Shown one piece after another: positions 27,998 to 38,353 of a stretch of DNA of 64,000 nucleotides. Within the stretch, counting starts at the first letter, position 1; each line of letters opens with the position of its first letter. The translations under genes and the position numbers were made by a program. The DNA is from Pseudomonadota bacterium (lineage in GTDB: Bacteria > Pseudomonadota > Alphaproteobacteria > Rhodospirillales > Magnetospirillaceae), in NCBI GenBank assembly GCA_021847015.1, contig JAJZVW010000001.1, positions 210,476 through 274,475 of the forward strand. Direction: 5' to 3'. The notes under the pieces are model-generated. The model made no database searches and was not told the origin of the DNA. It saw only the letters and a program-made list of their open reading frames with translations.

Positions 27998-28023
27998 CGG
28001 GCGGCCGCGACCACGGCCGCCCG
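27998..28023 (+). terminator. Hairpin after clpA
   Basis: A 10-base-pair stem (CGGGCGGCCG paired with CGGCCGCCCG, 6-base loop) begins 12 bases after the clpA stop. No U-tract follows. It likely ends or protects the clpS-clpA mRNA; the region up to 28140 otherwise shows nothing. Confidence 0.45.
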
Positions 28024-28140
28024 CGTGGCCTCTGAGCCTAACACGAAAACACCCTCGCCGGGCGGGCGCAGGCTCCGCCTGCTTGGCCGCGGCCTCAATG
28101 GCCGTTGTTTTCGTCCATGGCGGGTCGGCCGGTGGCGAAC

Positions 28141-29064
28141 TCAGCGCCGGAACGCCATTCTCTCGACCGGAGTCGGGAAATGGCCGCCGGACGGGAATAC
28201 ATCCGGATCGCTCTCCCCGGTCGGAGCGACGGCGACACAGTTGCGGCCCGCGGCTTTGGCCGCGTAAAGGGCGCGGTCGGCCGCGTCGATGGCGGCCTGG
28301 ACCGATGGTGCCGGCGCCAGCGGGGCTACGCCGATGGAGCAGGTGATCGTGACACGTTCGCCTCCTTCCAGCACCACCGGCAACCGCGCCATAAGCGCCC
28401 GCAGGCGGTCCAGCACCCGACGCGCGGTGGCGCAGTCGATGTCGGGAAGGCAGAACAGAAACTCCTCGCCCCCATAGCGGTACACCATGTCGTAGGGCCG
28501 CAATCGACGTTGAAAGAACCGGGCGGCCATGCACAACACCCGGTCGCCGGCGGAATGCCCGTAGGTGTCGTTGACCACCTTGAAATGGTCGAGGTCGGCC
28601 AGGGCGACGCAGGCGGGATGGCCAGTGCGCAGGCTCCGAGCCCATTCGCGGCGCAGATCGCGTATCATCCCCTGGCGATTCCAGACGCCGGTCAGCGGAT
28701 CGGTTTCCACCAGCAGGCGATGAAAATGCGCCTCGATGCGGCGCGCTTCGCGGGCGTATGAATCGACGGCCGCCATGAACGCCTGATACGCCGTGGGATC
28801 GACGCCGCGCTCGGCGGCCCCCGCCAGAAGCACCTCGGCGCGCTCCTGCATCTGCGCCTGTGCCGCCACCAGCGGCTGAAGCAGTTCGGCCTTGCCGCAA
28901 TTCTCCCCGCATAGCTGGGACAACAAGGGATCAAGAGAGGTTTGCGGTACCTCGATCTTGTCGGGGAACATCAGGGCGCCATGCACCTTCATCAGCCAGA
29001 CCAGATGGTCTGCCGCCGCCCGTTCCAGGATACGGAGAATCTCCCGGGACCGTTCGGTATGCAC
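28141..29064 (-). CDS. Diguanylate cyclase with a degenerate zinc-sensor-like N-domain (DgcZ-like layout)
   Basis: 307 residues from a GTG start (AGGTGG five bases upstream). The C-terminal GGDEF domain has DPLTGVWNR, DLDHFKVVNDTYGHSAGD and the active motif GGEEF (198-202), with an inhibitory RxxD site (RPYD, 189-192) five residues before it, so it should make c-di-GMP with product inhibition. The ~120-residue N-terminal helical region is laid out like the CZB domain of E. coli DgcZ: H20 in AADHLVWL and Cys in LCGENCGKA. The later HxxxH zinc ligands appear replaced by Gln (AAQAQMQE, 67-74). It may therefore bind metal differently or not at all. Confidence 0.88.
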   Translation of the reverse strand: MHTERSREILRILERAAADHLVWLMKVHGALMFPDKIEVPQTSLDPLLSQLCGENCGKAELLQPLVAAQAQMQERAEVLLAGAAERGVDPTAYQAFMAAVDSYAREARRIEAHFHRLLVETDPLTGVWNRQGMIRDLRREWARSLRTGHPACVALADLDHFKVVNDTYGHSAGDRVLCMAARFFQRRLRPYDMVYRYGGEEFLFCLPDIDCATARRVLDRLRALMARLPVVLEGGERVTITCSIGVAPLAPAPSVQAAIDAADRALYAAKAAGRNCVAVAPTGESDPDVFPSGGHFPTPVERMAFRR

Positions 29065-29196
29065 GGAGCCACCTATGCGTCATTTCCTGTGCGAATTATC
29101 CCACGGGATCGAGGACGCCCTTCCGGTGCGAAAGAGGTAGCCTACAGCGGAGGCAACCGGCGCGGGGGACCTGGGGATACCTCGCAAAGCGGAGGC

Positions 29197-29838
29197 CTAT
29201 CCGAAGACCTCGGGCCAGGCGGCCATCAGGGCGCAATCGACCTCGGCCATCGTGGGGGTCAGGCCCAATTGCCAAAGGGACGTGACGCCGTGGTCGCGGA
29301 TGCCGCAGGGAACGATGCCCCGGAAATGATCGAGGTCGGGATCGACGTTGAGCGCGATCCCATGAAAGGTCACCCATTGGCGCACCCGCACGCCGATGGC
29401 AGCGATCTTGTCCTCGCGGCCCGGCATCCCTCCCCGACCGGCCACCCACAGGCCGACCCGCCCGTCACGGCGCTCGGCCGTGACCCCGAAACGCGCCAAC
29501 GCGCGGATCAGCCATTCCTCGAGATCGTGGACATAGGCGCGGATGTCGGCGCCGCGGCGTTTCAAGTCCAGCATCACGTAAGCGACCCGCTGGCCGGGAC
29601 CATGATAGGTGAATTGGCCGCCCCGGCCGGCGCGGTAGACCGGGAACCGGCCGCCGTCGAGCAGGTCGGCGGGATCGGCGCTGGTCCCCGCCGTATACAG
29701 GGGCGGATGCTCCAGCAGCCACACGCATTCGGCCGCGCGGCCGGCGCGGATGGCCGCCACCCGCTCCTCCATGGCCGACAGGGCCTGGGGGTATTCCACG
29801 CTTTGGTCGGAGATCAGCCACTCGATCGCGGCGCTCAT
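29197..29838 (-). CDS. lipB: LipB, octanoyl-ACP:protein octanoyltransferase
   Basis: 213 residues from the ATG at 29838 (AGGA six bases upstream); a GTG six codons earlier is the alternative. LipB moves octanoate from ACP to lipoyl domains of 2-oxoacid dehydrogenases and GcvH, the first step of lipoate synthesis. Conserved segments: [19 protein letters not shown], the catalytic Lys in [17 protein letters not shown] and the catalytic Cys in [12 protein letters not shown]. No lipA in the window. Confidence 0.95.
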   Translation of the reverse strand: MSAAIEWLISDQSVEYPQALSAMEERVAAIRAGRAAECVWLLEHPPLYTAGTSADPADLLDGGRFPVYRAGRGGQFTYHGPGQRVAYVMLDLKRRGADIRAYVHDLEEWLIRALARFGVTAERRDGRVGLWVAGRGGMPGREDKIAAIGVRVRQWVTFHGIALNVDPDLDHFRGIVPCGIRDHGVTSLWQLGLTPTMAEVDCALMAAWPEVFG

Positions 29839-29943
29839 GGAATTCCTGGAATGCACGCTTGATTCGCCGATAACGATTTGGTATTCCCCTGTCTCCTCGT
29901 TGGCAAGGCCCGCATTGGCTAAAACGGCGAGGTTCTACCAGAT

Positions 29944-30028
29944 GCGGTCGTGGCGGAACTGGTAGACGCGCACGCTTGAGGTGCGTGTGGCGCAAGCCGT
30001 GGGAGTTCGAGTCTCCCCGACCGCACCA
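29944..30028 (+). tRNA. tRNA-Leu (anticodon GAG)
   Basis: 85 bases including an encoded CCA. Acceptor stem GCGGTCG/CGACCGC, discriminator A, D arm with GGTAGACGC, anticodon stem CACGC/GCGTG with loop TTGAGGT giving anticodon GAG at 29978-29980. A long variable arm (TGGCGCAAGCCGT) typical of class II tRNAs follows, and the T arm has GTTCGAGTC. It reads CUC/CUU. A bidirectional terminator follows 7 bases later. Confidence 0.97.
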
Positions 30029-30035
30029 AAGACGA

Positions 30036-30065
30036 AAGGCCCGCCGGCGCAAGCCGGCGGGCCTT
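30036..30065. terminator. Bidirectional terminator between tRNA-Leu and ettA
   Basis: A perfect 13-base-pair stem (AAGGCCCGCCGGC / GCCGGCGGGCCTT) with loop GCAA. It lies between the end of tRNA-Leu and the convergent stop of ettA, and reading leftward it is followed by TTTCGTCTTT. Strong candidate for ending both transcripts. Confidence 0.8.
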
Positions 30066-30087
30066 CGCGTTCAGCGCGCCGGAACGC

Positions 30088-31770
<1,683 letters not shown>

Positions 31771-31893
31771 GAATGCCTCCGTTGGGGGCGGGGAAACTGG
31801 GGAGACTTGCCCGGTTAGTAGACGCGCCCGCCGCTTCCGTCAAGCATTCGGGCGGCGCAGGGGACGGGCGCGAATTGATGGCGGACCGCCGCC

Positions 31894-32685
31894 TCAGCCG
31901 TCGGGAGCGCGGGTTCTGAGAAAACGCCGGTCCGCGCCCTCCAGCACCAACGCCGTCAGCCGACCGCTGCGCCAGGCGCCGGTGTCCACGCCGATGCGGT
32001 TCGGGCGCATCTCCGGCGTCGGCAGGGCGGAATGGCCATGGACCACCACCTTGCCAAAGGCCTCCCGGCTGTGCAGGAACTCGTCGCGAATCCACATCAT
32101 GTCCTGGGGATCTTGCCGCGCCAACGGCACACCCGGACGAACGCCGGCATGAACGAACAGGTAATCCCCCTCCGTATGGGACAGCGGCAGGCGGCTCAGG
32201 AAGCGCACATGATCCGGCGGCATCGCCTCGGCGAGCAGCCGTTGCAGGGTACGCGTATCCGTTTCCAGCCCAGGCGGAATGGAGCCGATGTAAGAGCGCA
32301 CGGTTTCCAGCCCGCCGTTCAGGAACCATCCCGGCCCGATGGAGCAATCCGACAGGAACCGCAGCACGTAGTCTTCGTGATTTCCGCGCAGAGCCACCCA
32401 TTGCGCAGTGGCCAGCGGCCCCGCGGACGGCGGGCCCGATGCCAGCCGCTCGACCACGCGCCGCGATTCCGGCCCTCGGTCCACATAGTCGCCAAGGAAG
32501 ACCACCACCGCGCGCCGCGGCACCCATGAGGCGAGATCCCCGGCCATTTCCTCCAGCAGGCGGTCGAGCAGATCGGCCCGCCCATGGATGTCCCCAACCG
32601 CGTAAACGCGCGAGCCGGATGGCACATGCGGCCGGCCGGCCGTGCCGTTGGCGCCGACGGTGGCCGAGGGGATTCGCGTTCGCAT
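31894..32685 (-). CDS. PrpA-type metallophosphatase (Ser/Thr phosphatase or Ap4A hydrolase-like)
   Basis: 263 residues. The binuclear metallophosphoesterase motifs are complete: GDIHGRADLLDRLL, GDYVDRGPESRRV, ALRGNHEDYVLRF and later FVHAGVRPGVPL and VVHGHSALPTPE. Members dephosphorylate phosphoproteins or hydrolyse Ap4A; the sequence does not separate the two. It is soluble, without signal peptide, and is transcribed divergently from the EAL-like genes with 135 bases between. Confidence 0.88.
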   Translation of the reverse strand: MRTRIPSATVGANGTAGRPHVPSGSRVYAVGDIHGRADLLDRLLEEMAGDLASWVPRRAVVVFLGDYVDRGPESRRVVERLASGPPSAGPLATAQWVALRGNHEDYVLRFLSDCSIGPGWFLNGGLETVRSYIGSIPPGLETDTRTLQRLLAEAMPPDHVRFLSRLPLSHTEGDYLFVHAGVRPGVPLARQDPQDMMWIRDEFLHSREAFGKVVVHGHSALPTPEMRPNRIGVDTGAWRSGRLTALVLEGADRRFLRTRAPDG

Positions 32686-32820
32686 TTGACTCTATCCTAG
32701 AAATCCAGGCTAGGCTGCTCCCGGACGGCTGTGTATCCTCTTTCAAACTGGGTATTGCTCTTTTCGACAGCAAGAGAACCGGCCGAGGGGGCAGCCGATG
32801 GCCACCGGAACGGGGGGAAC

Positions 32821-34152
32821 ATGAACGCGACGGCGTTCGGCAACCGACCTCAGGAAGTGGTCACACCGGAGACCCTGCTTTACGATGCGGCCGAGCGGAT
32901 CGGGCGCATCCGTGAAGGGCGAACCGCAGTCCACATCCACCTGTCGGAGCTCCTTCCCCGAAACCGCGACGACGCGAAGATTCGAGTGGCCACCCGGCTG
33001 TTCGAATCCATGGTCGACGTCTACCGCGGCCAGATGTTCCTTCTCACCAACTCCGACATCGTTCTGGTCTGCAAAGATGCCCGCCTGGCCGACCTCGACG
33101 CCACTGTCTACAAGCTGAGAGCGCTGTTCGCCAAAGATCCGTTGACCTATACCCAGTCGGCGGAAGGCGAAGACCGCTTCGTTACCTTTTACGACCTGGA
33201 ATCGCAGTACGACGCGTTTTTTTCGCTTTGCGCGCAAATGCGCGACGACGGGAAAAAGCGCCAGGCCGATCAACGGGCCGCGCGCTATATCCGGGAACTG
33301 GACGCGGCTTCTCTCAGCGCCGTCGTGGAGCGGATCGCCGCCACCGACATTGCCAGTGTCGTCCGCCGTCAGCCCTGCGTCCGCATCGCCGGAAAAGGCC
33401 ACGCCGAGGTCGAGTTCCAGGAATTCTACATGTCGATCGGCGACCTCCAGAAGACGCTCGCCCCCGACGTCAACCTGCTCTCCAACCGGTGGCTGTTCCA
33501 ACACCTGTCCCAGGCGCTTGACCTGCGCGTGCTGTCGGCCCTGAAGGACGCGGGCTTCCGCAAATCGCCGGCGGCGTTCTCGGTCAACCTCAACATGGCG
33601 ACGGTGGAGACGGACGTTTTCAAACAGTTTTTCCGCTCGCTGGCCGGCCGGGCGGGTCTGCTGGTCGAATTCCAACTGATCGACATGTTCAACAACCTCG
33701 ACACCTTTTTCCGCACCCGTGACGCGCTTCGGGCGCAGGGCTGCAAGACGGTGCTGGATGGAATGACGCCGATCACGTTGCAGTTCATGGACGTCGAACT
33801 CTACGACACGGATTTCGTGAAAGTGATGTGGAGCCCGGACATGGCCGACGCGAGCCAGACCGCCGAGCTCCGGCACGCCTTGGGGCCGGTCGGTTTCGAG
33901 CGGATCGTCCTGACCCGTTGCGACACCGAGGCCGCCGTCGCCTGGGGATTGGAACTCGGAATCCACCACTTCCAGGGCCATTTCCTCGACTCGATGGCGG
34001 CCGCCGTGACCATGCCCCAATGCGGCAAGTCGTCGGACTGCACGCTGGCTCAATGCACCCAGCGCCACGGGGTCATTTCGGGCCCGTTGCGTGCGGCATG
34101 CCCCAATCCGGACATGCTCGACGCCTTTCCGCCGCTGAAAGCGCTGCGTTGA
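32821..34152 (+). CDS. Degenerate EAL-like protein, first of a tandem pair, with C-terminal Cys cluster
   Basis: 443 residues from the ATG at 32821 (GGGGGGAAC just before). The C-terminal half aligns with late EAL-domain landmarks but catalytic ones are altered: SVNLNMATV (where EAL proteins have SVNLS), VLDGMTP in place of DDFGTG, FQGHFLD in place of QGY. The N-terminal half starts with AVHIHLSELLP and has FLLTNSDIVLVCKDARL. A cysteine-rich tail (CGKSSDCTLAQC) with spacing C-x5-C-x4-C is present only in this copy. No membrane segments. It is 7 bases upstream of a paralogue of similar length. Predicted to bind a ligand or partner, not to hydrolyse c-di-GMP. Confidence 0.75.
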   Translation: MNATAFGNRPQEVVTPETLLYDAAERIGRIREGRTAVHIHLSELLPRNRDDAKIRVATRLFESMVDVYRGQMFLLTNSDIVLVCKDARLADLDATVYKLRALFAKDPLTYTQSAEGEDRFVTFYDLESQYDAFFSLCAQMRDDGKKRQADQRAARYIRELDAASLSAVVERIAATDIASVVRRQPCVRIAGKGHAEVEFQEFYMSIGDLQKTLAPDVNLLSNRWLFQHLSQALDLRVLSALKDAGFRKSPAAFSVNLNMATVETDVFKQFFRSLAGRAGLLVEFQLIDMFNNLDTFFRTRDALRAQGCKTVLDGMTPITLQFMDVELYDTDFVKVMWSPDMADASQTAELRHALGPVGFERIVLTRCDTEAAVAWGLELGIHHFQGHFLDSMAAAVTMPQCGKSSDCTLAQCTQRHGVISGPLRAACPNPDMLDAFPPLKALR

Positions 34153-34159
34153 TACGCCG

Positions 34160-35389
34160 ATGACGAAATCCCCTCTCGCCGGCCAGGAAAATTTGCTGCT
34201 GGATTATCTGCAGCGGCTGGAGCGCCATCGCAGCGACCGCCGCGCCGTGCACATCCACATGTCCCGGTTGCAGCCGACCAACCGGCGGGGCAATCACCTG
34301 CAAATGGCCGCCAGCGCCTTCGACCATCTGGTGAAAATGCTGCACGCCCAGCTTTTCACCCTGGCCAACGCGGACCTTATGGTCGTCTACAAGACGCCGG
34401 TCCAGGACGACATCGAGGCGGCCATCGTCAAGCTGCGTTTCCTTTTCGCCGACGATCCGCTGATGGCCGAGGATCGCGGCACGTCCTTTTGCACCTGGTA
34501 TTCCCTGGAACGCGAATACCAGCAGCTTGTCGGACTGGCGCGGCGGATGCTGCAGGACGAGATCGAACGGCATCGCTCCGCACAGCAGAAGGCGACCTCG
34601 GCCTTTACCAGCGGCCCGCCGAAAGGGACGCCGTTCACGCCGGAACTGCTGGCCCAATCCGAGGCGGCGCTGCACCAGGCCGACCTCGCCAATCTGATCC
34701 GGCGCCAGGCGGTGTGCGCGCTGGTCGGCCAGTCTCCGCCGCATCCCGTCTTCCACGAGCTGTTCATTTCCATCAACGACCTCCGGCAGGTCCTGATGCC
34801 CTCGGTCAACGTCGCTTCCAGCCCCTGGCTGTTCCAGCAACTGACCGAGACGCTGGATCGCCGCGTGCTGTCGCTGCTGAACAAACGCGACGACCGCACG
34901 CTCGAAGGCGACATCAGCATCAATCTCAACGTTTCCACCCTGCTGTCGCAGGAATTCCTGACCTTCGACGACAACGTCAAACCGGGGATGCGCGGCACCA
35001 TCGTGCTCGAACTGCAGAAGGTCGATATTTTCGCCGACCTCGGCGCGTACCTCTTCGCCCGCGATTTCGTCCACGACCGCGGCTATCGCATCTGCATCGA
35101 TGGCCTGACCCTGTCCATGCTGCCCTTCGTCGACCGGGAACGCCTGGGAGCCGACCTCATCAAGCTGGTCTGGGATCCCGCGATGGAACACCAGAAGGAA
35201 ACCGCCGTCGAGGCATTGAGGCACTCCGGCCTGTCCCGGATCGTCCTGTGCCGCTGCGACACCCCGGCCGCCATCGACTTCGGCCAAGCCATGGGTCTTT
35301 CCCTGTTCCAGGGGCGGCACATCGAGAACACCCTGGCAAACGACATCCGGCGGCGGGGAATCGCCCGTGCCCGACCTCGGAGCTATTGA
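34160..35389 (+). CDS. Degenerate EAL-like protein, second of a tandem pair
   Basis: 409 residues, a clear paralogue of the preceding protein: AVHIHMSRLQP, LFTLANADLMVVYK, LRFLFADDPL, NVASSPWLFQQL, ISINLNVSTL and LFQGRHIEN line up with the first copy in the same order. EAL landmarks are again degenerate (CIDGLTLSML where DDFGTG would be), so phosphodiesterase activity is unlikely. It lacks the terminal Cys cluster. Soluble; starts 7 bases after the first gene, and the ABC exporter genes follow after about 70 bases in the same direction. The pair could form a heterodimer; this is inference from tandem paralogy. Confidence 0.75.
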   Translation: MTKSPLAGQENLLLDYLQRLERHRSDRRAVHIHMSRLQPTNRRGNHLQMAASAFDHLVKMLHAQLFTLANADLMVVYKTPVQDDIEAAIVKLRFLFADDPLMAEDRGTSFCTWYSLEREYQQLVGLARRMLQDEIERHRSAQQKATSAFTSGPPKGTPFTPELLAQSEAALHQADLANLIRRQAVCALVGQSPPHPVFHELFISINDLRQVLMPSVNVASSPWLFQQLTETLDRRVLSLLNKRDDRTLEGDISINLNVSTLLSQEFLTFDDNVKPGMRGTIVLELQKVDIFADLGAYLFARDFVHDRGYRICIDGLTLSMLPFVDRERLGADLIKLVWDPAMEHQKETAVEALRHSGLSRIVLCRCDTPAAIDFGQAMGLSLFQGRHIENTLANDIRRRGIARARPRSY

Positions 35390-35460
35390 CCCCTGCGGGA
35401 GCGGCGCGTGACAACAGTCCGGCATTTGCCCCCGAGGCCTCCAACCCCATATGGACGCCT

Positions 35461-36234
35461 ATGACACTTTCGGCCATCGACGTGCGGCATCTCCGCAAGA
35501 CATTCGGCAGCATCGTCGCCGTCGATTCGATCAGCTTCACCGTCGCTGCGGGTTCGACCACCGCGCTCCTGGGCGGCAACGGCGCGGGCAAGACCACCAC
35601 GCTGTCCATGCTGCTCGGGCTTCTCGTACCGACCGGCGGAAGCATCCGCATATTGGGCGAGGACATGGTGAGGCACCGCTACCGGGTGCTGCCGCGCCTC
35701 AATTTTTCCAGCCCCTATGTCGATCTTCCCCACCGGCTTACCGTTCGGGAAAACCTGACGATCTACGGCCACCTTTACGGTGTCCGCAACCTGAAGGCAC
35801 GCATCGGCGAATTGGTGGCCGAACTGGAACTGACGCCGTTCCTCGACCGCGCCTCGGGCAAGTTGTCCGCCGGCCAGAAAACACGGGTGGCCCTGGCCAA
35901 GGCCCTCCTCAATCGCCCGGACCTGCTGTTGCTGGACGAGCCCACGGCATCGCTGGACCCCGATACTGCCGACTGGGTGCGCGCCTACCTGACGGCCTAT
36001 CGCGACCGGACGGGCGCCACGATCCTGCTCGCCTCCCACAACATGACCGAGGTGGAGCGCATCTGCGATCATGTGCTGATGATGAAAAGCGGCACCATCG
36101 TCGACGAAGGCGCACCCGCCGCGCTGATCGGCCGCTATGGCCGCGCCACGCTCGAGGAGGTCTTCCTCGACATCGCGCGCGACCGCCCCCGCCCCGGCAA
36201 CCCGGCCAGCTACGACGAAGAGGCGGCCCAATGA
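35461..36234 (+). CDS. ABC-2 type exporter, ATP-binding subunit
   Basis: 257 residues. Full ABC ATPase: Walker A GGNGAGKTT, a Q-loop region SSPYVDLPHRLTVREN, signature LSAGQ, Walker B LLLLDEPTASLDPDT and switch His in LLASHNMTEVERI. The sequence type (short, GGNGAGKTTTLSMLLGLL, TVRENLTIYGHLYG) is that of NodI/CcmA/DrrA-like exporters. The stop overlaps the permease start (ATGA), so the two are co-translated. Exported substrate unknown. Confidence 0.92.
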   Translation: MTLSAIDVRHLRKTFGSIVAVDSISFTVAAGSTTALLGGNGAGKTTTLSMLLGLLVPTGGSIRILGEDMVRHRYRVLPRLNFSSPYVDLPHRLTVRENLTIYGHLYGVRNLKARIGELVAELELTPFLDRASGKLSAGQKTRVALAKALLNRPDLLLLDEPTASLDPDTADWVRAYLTAYRDRTGATILLASHNMTEVERICDHVLMMKSGTIVDEGAPAALIGRYGRATLEEVFLDIARDRPRPGNPASYDEEAAQ

Positions 36235-37028
36235 TCTTTTCCTTCCGCCGGGTCGGCGCCATGGTGCTGCGGCATCTCTATATCCTGCGAGGGTCCTGGC
36301 CGCGCGTGCTGGAGATGGCCTATTGGCCGGCCGTCAACATGGTCGTCTGGGGGTTCACCAGCCAATTCCTCACCCGCCACAGCGACTGGGTGGCACAGGC
36401 CGCAGGCGTCCTGATCGGGGCTGTCCTGCTTTGGGACGTCATGTTCCGCGGCAATCTCGGGGTCTCGTTGTCCCTGCTCGAAGAGATGTGGTCGCGGAAC
36501 CTCGGGCATTTGTCGGTCAGTCCGTTACGCCCTTACGAACTGGTCGCGGCCATGCTGACGATGAGCGTAATTCGCACTGTGATCGGCGTCGTACCGGCGG
36601 CCGTCCTCGCCATTCCCCTTTACCACTACTCGATTTTCACGCTCGGCCTTCCCCTTTTCGCCTTCTGGGCCAATCTGATGGTCACCGGCTGGGTTGTCGG
36701 GCTGGGAGTGGCATCGCTGGTGCTGCGGTTCGGGCTGGGCGCCGAAAGCCTGGCCTGGGTTCTGGTTTTCGCGATCGCGCCGGTCGCGGGGATCTATTAC
36801 CCCATCTCGGTGTTGCCGGCTTGGCTGCAACCCGTCGCCTGGGCATTGCCGCCGGCCCACGTGTTCGAAGGCATGCGCGCGATCATGTTCGGGCACGGGT
36901 TCCGCGGCGACCTGCTCCTCGGCGCCAGCGCCCTCAACCTCCTTTACCTGTCGGTGACCGTCGCGCTGTTCCTGAGGACCTACCACGTCGCCCGCATCCG
37001 CGGGCTTCTGCTGAACGTGGGAGAGTGA
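36231..37028 (+). CDS. ABC-2 type exporter, permease subunit
   Basis: 265 residues with about six membrane helices (AVNMVVWGFTSQFL, AAGVLIGAVLLWDVMF, LTMSVIRTVIGVVPAAVLAI, FAFWANLMVTGWVVGLGVAS, SLAWVLVFAIAPVAGIYYPI, LLGASALNLLYLSVTVALFL). The ABC-2 signature is visible as the late PISVLPAWLQPVAWALPPAHVFEGMR. It pairs with the ATPase through a 4-base overlap. Such two-gene exporters move polysaccharides, lipids, drugs or small peptides; no substrate gene is adjacent. Confidence 0.9.
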   Translation: MIFSFRRVGAMVLRHLYILRGSWPRVLEMAYWPAVNMVVWGFTSQFLTRHSDWVAQAAGVLIGAVLLWDVMFRGNLGVSLSLLEEMWSRNLGHLSVSPLRPYELVAAMLTMSVIRTVIGVVPAAVLAIPLYHYSIFTLGLPLFAFWANLMVTGWVVGLGVASLVLRFGLGAESLAWVLVFAIAPVAGIYYPISVLPAWLQPVAWALPPAHVFEGMRAIMFGHGFRGDLLLGASALNLLYLSVTVALFLRTYHVARIRGLLLNVGE

Positions 37029-37038
37029 CGGCAGACCG

Positions 37039-37542
37039 TCACGCGCCCTTCCTGCGCGCCTCGGTCGCGATCTTCAACAAACAGGCGTCCCGGGACACGC
37101 CGCCGTCGGCGGTGTAGTCGAGGGCATAGAATCCGCCCTTTTCCATGTCGGGAAACAGGTGAACCGACAGATCGCACCCGGCGGCGCGGTATAGCCAAAC
37201 CTTTTCCGGCGGCTGGCCGCCCTCCTCGGAAGGCCGGCCGAGCAGATCGATAGTCTGGGCTTCCGACAATCCGACCAGCTTCGGCGGAAGCGCCTCCTTC
37301 CCGGGAACGGCCTTGGCCAGGGATTTCGGTTCGGCCGGACGTGGCTTCGGCACCGGCGCGGCGCGCAGGGCATCCTGCGCCTCCCCGCTCCGGGCGGAGC
37401 CCTGCGGGGCGGCGGACGCCGGCGCTGTCTTCGAGCCTTCCCAGGGAAAGGGCGGCAGGTTGGCCTCGATCGACGAACAGGCAGCCACGGACACGCCGAG
37501 GAGAACGGTATGGGCGATGGAACGGAGACTGGCGAGCGTCAT
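37039..37542 (-). CDS. Putative lipoprotein with SmpA/BamE-like C-terminus
   Basis: 167 residues. Signal peptide with lipobox VAAC followed by a Pro/Ala-rich linker. The C-terminal ~75 residues (LVGLSEAQTIDLLGRPSEEG, VWLYRAAGCDLSVHLFPDM, YALDYTADGGVSRDACLLKI) have the helix-then-three-strands pattern and GRP turn of the SmpA/BamE fold, with two cysteines that could form a disulfide. The BamE-like reading is a fold guess; the function is unknown. It converges on the ABC permease with 10 bases between. Confidence 0.65.
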   Translation of the reverse strand: MTLASLRSIAHTVLLGVSVAACSSIEANLPPFPWEGSKTAPASAAPQGSARSGEAQDALRAAPVPKPRPAEPKSLAKAVPGKEALPPKLVGLSEAQTIDLLGRPSEEGGQPPEKVWLYRAAGCDLSVHLFPDMEKGGFYALDYTADGGVSRDACLLKIATEARRKGA

Positions 37543-37764
37543 GCACAGGGACGGGGTTCGGGTCTGGACCAAAGGATTATGCCGTGGCTGCGGTTGGGGA
37601 CGCAACGGCGGCGAACGGCTGTGACAACTGCATGCAAAATTGTGGACGAAGAATGGCGGCTTTGTAGCAAAAAACGTCACTGCCAATAGGAGAATTGCCG
37701 ACGGCCTGGGCAAGATTGTCCAATAGGTCTGTTTCCCAACACCCATCGTGGTAGGCACACCACT

Positions 37765-37986
37765 ATGTCCGCCAAGACTATCGCTTCCGCAATCGTTGTC
37801 TGTATCGCCCTGACTGGCTGCGAGAACATGAGCCGCATGCAACAGCGCGCCCTGTCGGGGGGCGCGATCGGCGCCGCCAGCGGCCTTGCCATCACCGCGC
37901 TGACCGGCGGCGCCCCCCTGGCCGGCGCGCTGATCGGCGCCGCCGGCGGCGCCGCCATCGGCGCCGTCACGACCCCCAAGAAATAG
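37765..37986 (+). CDS. Small glycine-zipper lipoprotein
   Basis: 73 residues. Lipobox LTGC, then a glycine-zipper segment (GGAIGAASGLAITALTGG ... GALIGAAGGAAIGAV) ending TTPKK. This matches the small outer-membrane lipoproteins of the OsmB/SlyB type found in proteobacteria, which oligomerise through GxxxG packing. Upstream about 220 bases are non-coding. No strong SD is visible (GGTAGG ten bases before ATG). Confidence 0.75.
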   Translation: MSAKTIASAIVVCIALTGCENMSRMQQRALSGGAIGAASGLAITALTGGAPLAGALIGAAGGAAIGAVTTPKK

Positions 37987-38353
37987 CCTTTCGTGCATCG
38001 TCCCCGTGCTCCCCGGGGAGGAGGACATCATGGGCGGGCTTCATGTCTCGCATTCCATTCGCGCTGTTCGTCATCGCCCCCGTCGCCGCACGGTCGGCGG
38101 AGTACGGCCATTGCGCCAGGGTCTCGCCGCTCGCGTTGCCAGGCCGGCGGCGATTGGGGAAACTATAGGGCGGCACCGAAACGCAATGGTCGCGGCCGCG
38201 TTCGCATTCGTCCGCCCGATGAGCTTTGCCAACGGTTTCGGGGGCTGGGCGCCCATCGCCGGAGGCCCGGCGGAGGGCATCGACTAACTCGCTCTTAATT
38301 CCGGGCCGGTTAGGAATCGCTGAACCAGCGTCTGCAACACTGGAGGCAAACCG
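37987..38353 (+). other. Non-coding or weakly coding stretch before the response regulator
   Basis: About 365 bases. An ATG at 38030 with a strong upstream GGAGGAGGA opens an 85-codon Arg-rich frame ending at 38287. An ATG at 38043 in another frame gives a 41-codon peptide starting MSRIPFALFVIAPVAARS, signal-peptide-like. Neither has convincing protein character beyond that. The response regulator itself has TGGAGG about ten bases before its ATG. Confidence 0.35.
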
